In this document: piece by piece, positions 34,296 to 47,776 of the stretch
Layout: every line of letters begins with the position of its first letter
Numbering within the stretch: the stretch's first letter is position 1
Assembly (NCBI GenBank): GCA_026874595.1
Contig: CM049306.1
Location: 60,828,019 to 60,892,018 of the forward strand
DNA length: 64,000 bases
Source: Sipunculus nudus
Taxonomy: Eukaryota; Annelida; Sipuncula; Golfingiida; Sipunculidae
Direction: 5' to 3'
Notes under the pieces: generated by a model
Told to the model about the DNA's origin: nothing
The model's input: only the letters and a program-made list of their open reading frames with translations
Databases searched by the model: none
Position numbers and translations under genes: made by a program

Positions 34296-37200
34296 AAATT
34301 ACTATGATACTAGAATTGATTTGGACCATAAGTACCAGGTCCTCTTTGAATTAGGGCCCATCTTTGTCGGTAGCAATATTAGATATCTGAACTTCTGAAG
34401 ATTCTGATATTTGATAGCACACGTCCTCTCTGGAGAAACAATATTCCAACAAAATTTTAGGGTGACTGCTCAAAGGTTTGGCAGATTTTGTGCAAAAAAT
34501 GAATTCCATTACAGCTGCCTGCACAAAAGAATTCCAAGATGATTGCAAAAAGTTGGCAGATTGGATTTCTGATGATTCAATAATTCAATTGGGCACATGT
34601 ATCCTCCCATAGGGACCAATCTTAAAATATTCAATTTAATTGCCTGAATGCTTGGTAAAAACACATGTGCAAAATGTCATGATGACTGGGAGAATAAATA
34701 GATAAGTTAGTTGCTACAGAAAGAGCAGTCACCTACCCCGGTATGTGCTGCCCCTAAAAAAACAGGCAGTGCACACTGACACTTCAAGTCCCACAATAGG
34801 CTCACAATTTACCTGAGATCTAGCAGTTTTACCAAAACTATCTTCATTTTGTTGGTCTGACTCAATGTGAAAACCACAAAATAAATAACCTCACAAACTG
34901 CCTTTGAAAACATACCAACTAAATATCAAGTTCATTACATTTTCTGAATCCACAAACTGCCATGGCACACTTTATAGAAATGTCAACAAAATTATGACTA
35001 AAACAGTTTTATATATGACATAACATGGAAGGCTTTGACATACATCTGATTTTTATTTTGTGATTAATAACATTTAGTAGTCAGACAAATAATACAAGAA
35101 ATGACATTTCAGACTATTATATTTTTATCTATCAGTATCTAGGATTCCTCTTGTGGATAAAATTCAGGAGTAGTTCCCATATTTTTAAAATACTTTGATT
35201 TTGCATATGCACTTGGGATGCATGTGTTACATACTATCATGACTCCCTATTTGCTATCTACTGGTACTTTTTAGAAAGATCAAACAAAATGCTTATGCAA
35301 ATCACAAAACTATTTTCAAGCATTCCATCATCAGGCTATGTTTAACTTGGGCCTGATTGTTTTAGGAAATGAGAACATTAATGAAAGAATTAATTTCCAA
35401 AGTGTCAGAAATCAAATTTAATTTTTCTTTTCATGACTGAATGTGACCTTTACAAAACATTCATGGCCTCCTGTACAAAGGACAGCTGACCAGTCACCTT
35501 AACTGTTTAGTCCACAAGAATCCTTGATGGTAACACAGTTAATCCTGCATTGGCTAGACTGTACGGATTTGCTCGTGTCCAGAAAGGTCAAGAGTCATTA
35601 TCTGGATGTAGATTCTTCTCGCTACCCACTGTTGTTAGAAGGGTTCATTCAGAGGCCCAATACATTCCATTACCAGCCAACTCTGAGGGCCACAGTCAAC
35701 AGTACAACACTGGGACTTGGTGGTCAGTGCTAATGGTCAAACCTAGTGCCTGGATATGTCTAATGGCCAAAGCCTGATCAGTTTGATCGGAACAACAACA
35801 CATCTCTCATGTCTGTTTGCTGGGTACTGTTAATTTTGCTTACCTTGAGATCTGTTTTATTCAGCAGCTATTAGCTGACAAGGTTATCCTACTCCCATAC
35901 TCAGACTCTCCCTCCCTCAGGCTCAAGGGTCTGATAATGATGCTTCAGCCCCTGGTTAGAGGTACAATATCTAGATAACCATAATAACAGGTCAGCAAAC
36001 TTCATTATGGGTGCCAAAGCCATTGTAAGCTAGTTATATCATTCACTGGATATCTTTAAATTATGCAAAATCATATCAATTAAACATGTACTTCTCTTGA
36101 TAAGAAAACATAAAACTGCATAATTTAAATGTGTCCAGCAATGACTACTGCATTAAAATCACAATATTCTACAGACCTCATTTTATTTTATATTAGATAA
36201 ATATAGAAGTAATACACAATGAACAAGACAATCTTTGGCTATGTGAGTATCCTGTTTACCTGATCACCCTGCTCAAGAAATCCCTAGAGAAAATGTTATT
36301 CCAAAGTAGTTTCATGGATACATGAGAAATGTAAGGAACGTTTCCACATGTATAAGATTTATTAATGTAATAAGATGATATGATACTCATATGTGGGTGC
36401 ATATATTTTGTTGACCACAATACATTGTTTGCCCTACAAGATGCTGTATGGTCCAGGGCACATCACATGTTCATAAGTGTTTTTCCCAGGATTTCCAGAG
36501 CGGCTGTCCAGTCTTTGTCTTTGTCTCCCAGGCATGCAGAGACATGAATATCATGTAACATAATTATAGTTAAGTGGATGATAATTCTTAAGTATAAAGT
36601 TGCATCATGTAATTTCCTGTTACTTACTTATGTTAACTGAACAAATAATATTTTAACTTTGCATATTTATTGGAGTGTTTGCCTTTTGCAAATTTAATGT
36701 TTTAAGTTAGAACTATATGGGACGGAGTGACCCACTGCTGATTGCAGCATAAAAGCTGTGCTTGCAAGTAGATCGGGGCTAGATGCCTGCTGTCTGGGAA
36801 GTGACCACTCCTAACAGATATAAGACTCCGTTCATGGCAAACCAAAACCAGACAGTGTGAATGTCAGCTTAAAGCACTTGTGGGGGTAAGGAGTAAGGTT
36901 AAGAATAAGTTAGGTTATGAAAAAGTTAAGGGTAAGGTCAAGAATTAGTTAAGAGTAAGGTTGAGTTTAAAATAAATTATGAATTCATGAGTATATTTGG
37001 GATGTTTAACTACAAAGTATTACCAAGTGTTTGAGTCAATGTTTGTATTAACTTAATTAAATTTGAAATTATTTTAGTTCAATTGTAAATTACATCTGTG
37101 TCATGAGTTTGTAATGAGTGAATAAAGGTCTGCATAACTTAGATCCATACTTCATTATTTTTGTGTAATCCCATTGAGTGTTGTGGTTGGTCTCCTTCCA

Positions 37201-38667
37201 CAGATACCCAATTATAACAACAAGGTAATATTCTTATGTCCACATTAAAATAAGCTGAGCTGACAGACAAAGAGAGAGTGGTTCGCAGTATCTCAGCATA
37301 ACAGCTTACCTGTAAAGAGCTAATTAAGGCATTGTGAATTATTTTGACCATATATATCCGTTTACCATAAGGGTAAAGGGCTTTATGCGATCACACTTCG
37401 TTTGTTTACTGTTGTCAGTTGCTGCTATATTTTGTTGTTTTGTAAATTTTCATGGGAACTGACTAATTACACAGGAGTTTGCCCTTTGCCCTGGATAGGG
37501 GTTAGGGGGTATTTACCCTCCAACTTGACCTCTGCCAGCCTCTTTTTCATCAGTGACACGTACCAGCAATCCTGTCAATTTTTTCCTGTCTATTTGATTT
37601 TTCATGCATCCTGGTCTTGAGCTGCCCCATTAAAAATGTTTGTGTTTAATGTCAACTATGTTGAAAACCTGTGCCAAACCACAATTTTCACCTTTTAAAG
37701 TGTGTGCAGGTGTGGTGTGTGAGCATATACGCTTTATAGTCACCCTAAGACCATGCATGGTCTAGCTAAGCTGAACTGTGATAATATAAGTTGGATTATT
37801 TTTGCACCAAACCTTGACCCGGCCTATAATCAAATGATTGAGTAGAGAGGTGGCAGGATGGATGAATTGATGGATCCACAGCTTTAAACATGGATTTTGT
37901 ATTCTGTGAAGCCAGTTGACTGAGTACTGGCCTCTACTTTGTGGTCTGATCTCTCTAATCTCTGTGCTTTATCTTATACGGTTATCTGTAATGTTTTCAG
38001 CTCAGGAACTTTGGTCAATAAAGACATCTTAAGGCTTTAATTTATAGCTTCCTTTGAGACATAAAACCCAAACCTCCCTGCTGTCAATATTATTTCCTAA
38101 ATAGCACCGGTGAAAGGATCATACTGTAAGAGGTGTTGATGCAGCTTAACTGATCATCATCTATCCCGATATGAGGACAGTATTGACAATGTATAGAGGG
38201 TAAAAGTATATTGACATTATATAGAGGTACAAAGGCACTGAGTACAAAGTGTGGTATTTACAAAATCTTGTGTCATGTGTGGAAATTATTAAAAATGTTC
38301 CAGTCTTTGTTTATCATGTTGGGCAACTCCATATATATTATATGTGCATTTTTCAAGTCTGCAGTTTTAGCTCCCAGAATTGTTGTACATTCTGGATCTT
38401 CTCATGCCCAAACAAATTTGTGCCTTAATTCTCTTGAATGGTTATCTCAAAGATCATCTAATCTGAACATGTATCATGATTATACAGCCATATTGCACAG
38501 GAACAACCCCAGTTTACAGTGTAATGTTTCTTGCAGAGTGAATTGATACATTTTCTGCAGATATTTAATCCTGCACACAAGCAGACCTAGGTTGGATGGG
38601 GAAAATGATGATCTTGAAATTAATTGTATGACTATAGACAGTATATGTACAATGTGTATGACGCTTA
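34296..38667. other. Unique AT-rich sequence
   Basis: No supported exon or known element. A degenerate GGTTAAG/GTAAGG run lies at about 36890-36970. AATAAA at about 37119 has no clear gene upstream. Frames at 35524-35777, 37402-37620 and 38211-38546 lack recognisable domains. Confidence 0.4.
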
Positions 38668-40975
38668 GGGAGTGTGAGGTCAGTGACTTGGTAATGTGTT
38701 GTGTGTGGGCAGTCTGAGGCAGGGTGAGGTCAGTGACCTGGTATATGTGTTGTGTATGTGTGGGCAGTCTGAGGCAGGGTGAGGTCAGTGACCTGGAATA
38801 TGTGTTGTGTATGTGTGGGCAGCCTGAGGCAGGGTGAGGTCAGTGACCTGGTATATGTGTTGTGTATGTGTGGGCAGTCTGAGGCAGGGTGAGGTCAGTG
38901 ACCTGGTATATGTGTTGTGTATGTGTGGGCAGCCTGAGGCAGGGTGAGGTCAGTGACCTGGTATATGTGTTGTGTATGTGTGGGCAGTCTGAGGCAGGGT
39001 GAGGTCAGTGACCTGGTATTTGTGTTGTGTATGTGTGGGCAGCCTGAGGCAGGGTGAGGTCAGTGACCTGGTATATGTGTTGTGTATGTGTGGGCAGCCT
39101 GAGGCAGGGTGAGGTCAGTGACCTGGTATATGTGTTGTGTATGTGTGGGCAGTCTGAGGCAGGGTGAGGTCAGTGACCTGGTATATGTGTTGTGTATGTG
39201 TGGGCAGTCTGAGGCAGGGTGAGGTCAGTGACTTGGTATATGTGTTGTGTATGTGTGGGCAGTCTGAGGCAGGGTGAGGTCAGTGACCTGGTATATGTGT
39301 TGTGTGTGGGCAGCCTGAGGCAGGGTGAGATCAGTGACCTGGTATATGTGTTGTGTATGTGTAGGCAGTCTGAGGCAGGGTGAGGTCAGTGACCTGGTAT
39401 ATGTGTTGTGTATGTGTAGGCAGTCTGAGGCACGGTGAGGTCAGTGACCTGGTATATGTGTTGTGTGTGGGCAGCCTGAGGCAGGGTGAGGTCAGTGACC
39501 TGGTATATGTGTTGTGTATGTGTAGGCAGTCTGAGGCAGGGTGAGGTCAGTGACCTGGTATATGTGTTGTGTGTGGGCAGCCTGAGGCAGGGTGAGGTCA
39601 GTGACCTGGTATATGTGTTGTGTATGTGTAGGCAGGGCAGGGTGAGGTCAGTGACCTGGTATATGTGTTGTGTATGTGTGGGCAGCCTGAGGCAGGGTGA
39701 GGTCAGTGACCTGGAATATGTGTTGTGTATGTGTGGGCAGCCTGAGGCAGGGTGAGGTCAGTGACCTGGTATATGTGTTGTGTATGTGTGGGCAGTCTGA
39801 GGCAGGGTGAGGTCAGTGACCTGGTATATGTGTTGTGTATGTGTGGGCAGCCTGAGGCAGGGTGAGGTCAGTGACCTGGTATATGTGTTGTGTATGTGTG
39901 GGCAGCCTGAGGCAGGGTGAGGTCAGTGACCTGGTATATATGTTGTGTATGTGTGGGCAGCCTGAGGCAGGGTGAGGTCAGTGACCTGGTATATGTGTTG
40001 TGTATGTGTGGGCAGCCTGAGGCAGGGTGAGGTCAGTGACCTGGTATATGTGTTGTGTATGTGTGGGCAGTCTGAGGCAGGGTGAGGTCAGTGACTTGGT
40101 ATATGTGTTGTGTATGTGTGGGCAGTCTGAGGCAGGGTGAGGTCAGTGACCTGGTATATGTGTTGTGTATGTGTGGGCAGTCTGAGGCAGGGTGAGGTCA
40201 GTGACCTGGTATATGTGTTGTGTATGTGTGGGCAGCCTGAGGCAGGGTGAGGTCAGTGACCTGGTATATGTGTTGTGTATGTGTGGGCAGTCTGAGGCAG
40301 GGTGAGGTCAGTGACATGGTATATGTGTTGTGTATGTGTGGGCAGTCTGAGGCAGGGTGAGGTCAGTGACTTGGTATATGTGTTGTGTATGTGTGGGCAG
40401 TCTGAGGCAGGGTGAGGTCAGTGACCTGGTATATGTGTTGTGTATGTGTGGGCAGTCTGAGGCAGGGTGAGGTCAGTGACCTGGTATATGTGTTGTGTAT
40501 GTGTGGGCAGTCTGAGGCAGGGTGAGGTCAGTGACCTGGTATATGTGTTGTGTATGTGTGGGCAGTCTGAGGCAGGGTGAGGTAAGTGACCTGGTATATG
40601 TGTTGTGTATGTGTGGGCAGTCTGAGGCAGGGTGAGGTCAGTGACCTGGTATATGTGTTGTGTATGTGTGGGCAGTCTGAGGCAGGGTGAGGTCAGTGAC
40701 CTGGTATATGTGTTGTGTGTAGGCAGTCTGAGGCAGGGTGAGGTAAGTAACCTGGTATGTGTTGTGTGTTGATAGTCTGAGGCAGGGTGAGGTCAGTGAC
40801 CTGGTATGTGTTGTGTGTGGGCAGTCTGAGGTCAGTGACCAGGTATATGTGTTGTGTGTGGGCAGTCTGGATCTGTGACCTAGTATACCTGTTGTGTGTG
40901 GGCAGTCTGAGGCAAGATAAGGTCAGTGACCTGGTATATGTGTTGTGTGTGGGCAGTCTGAGGCAAGGTAAGGTC
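38668..40975 (+). repeat. 55-bp minisatellite, about 42 units, with an IR-1 nuclear receptor element
   Basis: The unit is GTGTGGGCAGTCTGAGGCAG, GGTGAGGTCAGTGACCTGGT, ATATGTGTTGTGTAT: 55 bp. Each typical unit contains AGGTCAGTGACCT, a perfect inverted repeat of AGGTCA with a 1-bp spacer. A few units are altered (GACTTGG, GACATGG, GAGATCAG, GGTAAGTG) and some are shortened by loss of TATG words. The last units (40735-40975) are more diverged. Frames on both strands here (89 and 94 codons) are translations of the repeat. Confidence 0.95.
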
Positions 40976-41390
40976 AAACGTTTAAAACTCCTTAAAAAAG
41001 GTTGCTTCTGGTGAAAAAGCCCCCCCCCCCCCTGAATCTGCTTCTGGGGTAAGGTCAGTGACCTGGTATATGTGTTGTGTGTAGGCAGTATGAGGCAGGG
41101 TGAGAGTCAGGGACCATGCAGCTACATACATGTGTAAAGTGTGGGCACATGTCTGAAGCAAGTGTGGCAAATGACCTGGTGTATATGTGTAAAGAGTGGA
41201 TATCTGAACATGGGAATAGAAATGATGATTTTTTTGCAGGCAATCATTGGTCCATAATATTTTGGCATGAAGATTCTATGGTATCTCAACCACAGCCTTG
41301 AAAATTTTAAAGTCAATTTCTGCATTGTGTCATTTTATAAATTAATAGGCTTGCTTTACACATGAAATTAACAATAGAGATTCAGTCAAT
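40976..41390 (+). repeat. Diverged tail of the 55-bp array around a C-run
   Basis: A C-run at about 41019-41032 separates the main array from one more recognisable unit (41050-41105) and decayed traces (GCAAGTGTGGCAAATGACCTGGTG near 41158). Confidence 0.6.
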
Positions 41391-44300
41391 AACAAGGGAC
41401 GCATGGGTCACGGCGCTCAGCTGTTATATATGATCACAAAATATGATTTGGAAGAGGAGGTAGGCAAAGGCTGGTTTTGTGAGGTATTATAAGCTCTATT
41501 ATGAGTTGATGGTGTTTAACTCAAGTTATGTAAGATTTTGATAATATCCTTGGAGACAGGGAAGAGGATTGATGTCATTAATATTATTTACAGTTGGAAA
41601 TGGTGTCCTTTCATCACACAGGTTTTGACTTGGCCATAAAACTTTACCTACATTGCAGCAGAATTATTTGAAAAGTTAAATTATTTATTAAAAATTAATA
41701 ACAAGTATTGTGTCAAATATAATGTAAATTAAAAATGATAACAGTATCACCTGTTTTTTTCATCAAAGATTTTTTTAATGATATTGTCGAAATAAATGAT
41801 TATTAAAATAATATTACAGAATATATTCATGAATGCATTTGTATTCAAATACTTACATTTTTACCTGTATTCCTATCCTTATACATAAAATTATGGAGTA
41901 CATATTCATATTTGCATTCAAATACATTTGCAAAATACTGCACAAGTCTGGTATTTATTCAGTTTCATCCAAACAAAGTTCTTGAGAATCCAGAATAAAC
42001 AAATATCACAAATTTAAATAATGATCATAAGTACCTGGTTTTATGAATTTTATTTATATTAAAAAATAAAAACTATAATATTCACTTTGGACTACCTTCA
42101 CATCAATCTACACACTAGACATAGCAAGAGTCTTATGACAATTATTAACATTACAGAAATCATAATGAGAACTTGTATAAGATCTGATTTTTTATCATAT
42201 TCAAATTTTTTTTAATTAAAAAAATGTATCAGAAAAAAATTTGAAGTATCTCAGCTATGAAACTATTATATGTGTAAAAAATAACCCAAGGATAAGAACA
42301 CCCTATATAACTACATGGAGAAAACCAGAGATGGGCAAGTTTAATTTTATTTACTGAAATAATGTAACCAGTAATATAAATTTTGATTATTTACATAGTC
42401 TTGTGATAGCTGTTACAGCCACATGTCTGAATGTCGTAAGTGAAATATAATGACATCTTTAATCAGTACTTGTCTGAGTAAAATTTTAAAATTTTGACAT
42501 TTTAACTTTTTTTAAATTTTGAAATAAATATAAATTAACAAGCTGAAACACTTGGAAAAGACCTGGGAATTTAGATTTATATTATAAACTGCATCTTTGT
42601 AAATCATTAATTTCCTTCATATAATCCCTAATAGTACATAACAATATAATATAATTATTTTTTTTTTCATTATTAAAACTGAAAGAAAAATACCATACGT
42701 GACTCAATTGGGTTACTTGGAATACATTTTCATCCATCCATACAAAATCCATAAAACATCAGTAACTGTAAGGTAATTCCCTGTTACTCATCAACTGTCC
42801 AATTCCTTTTCTACTGATTATTTTTAAAGTTGTTATTATAGATCTATAAAAATTTATTTATTCATTGTTTATTGTTATGCTGTTGGTCTAAACAACTAAA
42901 AGATGAGCTGGGTTGGACACCTGGATCAGCTGTGGGGAGCAATAAGCTGCCCAGCTGCAAGTATTTGTCCCCCCCCCCCCCCCCCCCCTGCATCATGCGT
43001 GCATAATTGGCAGGAAAGGTCAAGTAGAGGACATACAGGTGACTGAATAGGGCCTTGGTAGAACCAGGATCTGACATGGTGTCATAAAAACTTTAATAAA
43101 AGCTACAGTTTTTGGCCAATTTCTTTCAACTTTCAAAACTAACAAGCTGAAATCCTTATTTCTACATGATATGAAAATCATATCAACAGTGTTTACACGA
43201 AACAAACATGCCATGATCAAAATTAGGCAAAATTTAAGGTACTGATTTTGAATTTGAAAAATTCAGAACTAATTTTGGGTATACAATTGAATCTTGATTA
43301 AATAATGTTATATCCCTGACAAAAAAAAATCTCTAGCTTCAGCAATTTTCATGTTAAGGGAGTAAACATATTTCTTGTTTACAAAGTGCATTTTGTTGGG
43401 GCCCTTAACTTAAAACAATTTCGCAAAAACTCCCATCATTTCTGACATGTGCATAGAGTATAAATAGAAGAACATGTATATTTTATATGATCAAAGTCAG
43501 ATCAGTGGTTTTGATATTAGGCAGTCTTGAAGTGTAACAATGGGTTTTTAATTGAAAATTAAAATTTTTTCTTAATATCTCGAAGGAATGAAGTTCTAGT
43601 GACCAAACTTTTGGAATGGTGGGGGGGGGGGGGGGTTTGGGGGACATCTAACTGTATGCCAAATTTTGGGAGCTGAGAGCTGGCCTGGGGAGCTCAGCTC
43701 TAGCAAACTGCATAACATTTGCTTGATCTAAACAATACTTTACATGGTGCTTGAAAACTTGAATAAAATCTACAGTTTTTGATCAACTGCTTTCAAATTT
43801 CAGATGTTTAGAGATGAAATGCTTATGGTAGCATGCTGTGAAAATTAAATCCACAGCAGTTACAGGAAAAAATGTGCCATGGTCAAATCTGGACAAAATT
43901 AAGGTTACTGATTTTATATTTATGCTATTAACTTATAAAATTTTAAAAATTCAGATCTAATTTTTGGTATACAATTGAATCTTGATTAAATATAGTTATA
44001 TACCTGAAAGAAAGTCTCTAGCTTCAGCATTTCTCAAGTTAAGAGAGTAAATATATTTCCTGAATTTTTTCAAAGTGCATTATGTTTGGGCCCATTACTT
44101 CAAGAATTTTACAAAAATTGAAGTAATTTCTGGTATGTACATAGGAAATATATAGAGGAATTGATATATAAAAAATGGTCAATATCAGGTCAGTGGTTTT
44201 GATATTAGGCAGTCTTGAAGTGTAACAATGGGTTTTAAACGGAAAACGGAGGTTTTCCTTAACAATTTGAAGGAACGAAGTCCTAGTGACCCAATTTTGG

Positions 44301-44466
44301 TATGGTAGGAGATTTTGGGGACATCTAAAGGTATGCCGAACTTTCGATTCGTAGGTCCAACGGTTTCAAAACGTGCCAGTTTACAGACGGACAGACGGAT
44401 GGACAGACGACGGACAAAGGACCACGACTATAGCTCAGATGACTTATAGTCAGCTGAGCTAAAAAT
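41391..44466 (+). repeat. Family A elements, two 3' modules in tandem
   Basis: It starts AACAAGGGACGCATGGGTCAC with GCTCAGCTG at 41391-41421 and ends at the hairpin 44431-44461 with AAAAA. 43080-43690 and 43735-44466 are two diverged copies of the same 3' module (CATGGTCAAA, TCAGATCTAATTTT, ATATTAGGCAGTCTTGAAGTG). 41640-42860 is very AT-rich and may be an insertion. A C-run lies at 42969-42987 and a G-run at 43621-43635. Only repeat-derived frames are seen. Confidence 0.6.
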
Positions 44467-46195
44467 CAAAACAAATTTATAGCAATCCACATGGTTGACC
44501 ACTTAAGCTGGATTTATTCAAAATAATGTAGCATATACACTTGTGAGTAAGCAACAGATAAAAGTCTCCCTCCAATTTCATTTATTCACAGACACACAGC
44601 TTCAAAATCCCTAAGTCTAAAGTTAAATGCACACAAACCATCAATGCAGACTTAAAGACAGAAAGGATGAGGAAAATGTCTCAATTAAATTGTTCAGATT
44701 CTTTAATAATCAGCACCTATTGTTAATCCCACTTTCTAAAAAAAAAAGTTCTCAATCTTCAAAGCATCCAGCTGCTGCTAGCTGAAAAACGTGTGTTAAA
44801 AAGGATAAAGTCTTCTCCAGAGTTAAAAAAAAACTTCCAGCACCTCTGAACAGCAGGTGGCCTCAAGTTGGATGTCTCTGGTTTTAATTCAATCAACCTG
44901 ATTATTGCTAAAAATTGCTGAGGAAGCCATTGTCCTGAGCGCGTCTAGGGTTGCTGGGTCCTGGTGAGCCAGTAACAGGCTTACCCTGCCAGCCTTTACG
45001 GGCTGCAGAAGCTTGTCACCTGTCCTCATTAGAGAAGCAAACCTCTATACTTAAGATCTATATTTTCCCCTCACAGAATGTCAATACAAGCAGGCCTAGA
45101 AGCTGTAAATGAACCAACTGCAGTTCTTATGATATACTCTGTGACCTCTGTATGTTGGTGCCACTACTGAAAAATTACTGTATGAAGCTGGTTGCAGTCA
45201 GATGGTGACTTTAAGGTCCTGATGTTGTTTTTCTTGTTGCTACGCATGCACAGATTCCTGTTCTAAAATGTGCAAGTTATTGTTTGTTATTTGAACCATT
45301 TGTTTATTTTTAGAGTTTACTGACTGGTGAGAGTAATAACAGTTAAGTGCAACAAAAACAATATCTCAGATACAATTTATATTTCTCTACTATGAAAATT
45401 GCATTTAGATTAACATATGAAGGAGAAATTTTCATTTGGAACTATAAACATTCTGATGTGAGTAAAAGTTCATCTAGATAAATACATCCTTGTAAAGCCG
45501 AAGAAAAATATTTGTTTTGCAGCTCAATGACTGGGGTTTATTGTGGACAGAATATATATTTCTGCTCCTTACTCTGAAAAACAACTGATTAATTGTTAAT
45601 AGTGAAAGGAACAGACATGAAATTATCTAACAATATGTAACAATACATTAGCAATAATAATGTATAATATTTGAAGGCTAAAGTTATTCTTAGATGTCAA
45701 GGGAATTATGAAAATTAGATATATAGATTTTGTATTTATTTCATTTCACATATGGATGATCATACATAAAAATCTTGATATCTCAGTAAATTCTGACATT
45801 TTTACCTCAGAAAGGCTTTGTCACATTTTGGTTTGTGTCATATATGCATGGATATGAGCTGGAACAATAGCGCAAAAACGGAAGAGTAAGGTAAATGAAA
45901 GCCAAAGTGTCAATATCAATCAAAATAAAAAGACAGTGGAGGATGCATGGCCACAAATAAATGAATATATATCTATATATCAAAATATCTATATATACAT
46001 ATATATATCAGTGAGGTCTATCAGATCTACATACAATATGGCATGTTTAAATATGAACACCTCTGTTTCATACTATAGAACAACTACACTGCATCCAACA
46101 CAGCACAGGAACATTGTTATTTCTGGTGAAATTCAAGAATTATATTTGGCTCTAACAGGAAGTCAACTAGCTTTCTGACATTCTGGGATTTTTTT
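44467..46195. other. Unique sequence
   Basis: A less AT-rich stretch at 44900-45020 (GGTTGCTGGGTCCTGGTGAGCC) has no supported frame. ATATATCTATATATCA repeats at about 45964-46010. Nothing else is seen. Confidence 0.4.
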
Positions 46196-46335
46196 TTATC
46201 CTTCCGATTCTTTGTGAATGCTGTATACAGGCAGTCTCTCATCTCGCCACTGGGTGTTACGTGGTTCTTTACTTGGATCACCAACACAGGAAATGAACCA
46301 GACATGATCTATCAGTTCTTCAGGTGAAGCAGACC
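46196..46335 (-). CDS. Weak candidate terminal exon, not recognised
   Basis: On the minus strand a CTGATATCAG acceptor is followed by a frame of 45 codons and TAA (46196-46198). It begins SASPEELIDHVWFISCVGDP and ends TQWRDERLPVYSIHKESEG. The composition is protein-like, with two tryptophans and balanced charge, and base composition is higher in GC than the flanks. The acceptor tract is poor in pyrimidines and a second frame is also open, so chance remains likely. No family is recognised. Confidence 0.22.
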
Positions 46336-46579
46336 CTGATATCAGACGGTGTTGTCACTTACAGGTGTTTGCACAGGCCAAAATAAAAATCATTCTCTAG
46401 TCATTAAATCTGTGGCCCTAACTAAACATGAACTCAAACACTGATGTGTTGAAGCTGACATTGCAAGTAAAGAACTCAAATCTTCAGTTTAGAAAGTATT
46501 GAGTATTTATTTCTTAGTATATTTAACAAAGGATTAAGCTTACACAGAAAATTGGATTTCGAAGCCAAGGTGCCTTCAA

Positions 46580-47090
46580 GTCAAAACCTGGTAGTTATGG
46601 TGCTGACTTTTGAGTTAAGTTCCTGAGTTAAAACCATAGTGGTTATGGCACTGAGCTATATATAGAGTTAAGTTTCTAAATTACAGCCATGGTGGTTAAT
46701 GCATTTAAAGCCATTTTGTTAAAGTTAAAGCCATTGTGGTTATGGCATCTGACTTTAGAGTTAAAGATCCTGAGTTAAAGCCATTGTGGTTATGGCATTT
46801 GACATTAGAGTTAAAGATTCTGAGTTAAAGCCAATGTGGTTATGGCATTTGGCTTTAGAGTTAAAAATCCTGAGTAAGTGCCATACTAGGTTATGGCACT
46901 GGGATTTAGAGCTAAGATCCTGAGTTAAAACCATAGTGATTATGGCATTGGACATCACAGCAAATATCCTCAGTTCAAAAAGTTGTGGTTTCAACATCAG
47001 ACTGCAGAGATAAGATTCAAGCCTTATGGTTATGACACTGAATTCAGAATTAAGGTCCCAGGTTCAGCCATTGGGCTTCAAAGCTTAGGA
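46580..47090 (+). repeat. Tandem tRNA-like array, unit about 50 bp, about 10 units
   Basis: Units share GTGGTTATGGCA, (T)TGACTTTAGAGTTAA and GATCCTGAGTTAAAGCCA, at about 46594, 46640, 46693, 46737, 46787, 46837, 46889, 46937, 46987 and 47027. TAGTGGTTATGGCACTGGAC resembles a tRNA A-box and D-arm. AGATCCTGAGTTCAAA and GGTTCAGCC resemble a T-arm and B-box. It looks like an expanded, decayed tRNA-derived SINE head. Confidence 0.65.
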
Positions 47091-47776
47091 TCTCAGTCTA
47101 AATGCTGAAAGGGCCTGGAATGTAAACTTACAAACTCTCAGATCACAAGTCATACAAAAGCTATGAAATGTAGTAGGAGACCATGATTTTATCTGGCAAT
47201 CTCTGTTCAATGGAGATCAGGAAGGTAGCCATGTATACCAGGAAAATAATATGTGATTAATACATCTTAATTTCAGGTGATCTAATGTACAGAGGACTGC
47301 CAGTGATATAGTAGACTAAGCCATTAATACATAAAAACGATCTGAGAAGTTCTGTTGAAAATACTACATCAGTTACGATTCAGAAAGCTAATGTAGTAAT
47401 AAATGTAACAAAGACAATGTCACATTGTTCTTTATTGTAAGGTCTGACAAATATGCCTAGTTGTTACATGACCATGGATCAGATGACAATTTTAAAGCTT
47501 AGTTGTGGTTATATTTCTCTGGATTAAAACATCCTTAAACAATGAAGATCAAAAAGGTAATTGCACACAATGACTAAGCAGATTTTGCAAGACAAAGAAT
47601 GATATTCATTCTAAGAGAAGGTGTTCTAAATTATAAAAGCTGTCAGGATGAAACATCTATCTTCTAACAAGTAGCAGATTAATGGATGAAAAGCCAAAAA
47701 CACAGATTCAATTATTATTATAAACAACTGGTGACTAATTAGAACAATCTAAAGGCTGACAATGGTAAAACAAAAA
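47091..47776. other. Unique AT-rich sequence
   Basis: Nothing supported. Confidence 0.4.

Noticed and set aside
36880..36970. Interstitial telomere-like repeat (TTAGGG-related)
   Set aside because: Words such as GGTTAAG and GTAAGG vary too much; no run of TTAGGG is present.
39486..40977. Frames of 89 and 94 codons on opposite strands
   Set aside because: Translations of the 55-bp minisatellite; both strands are open because the unit lacks stops in some frames.
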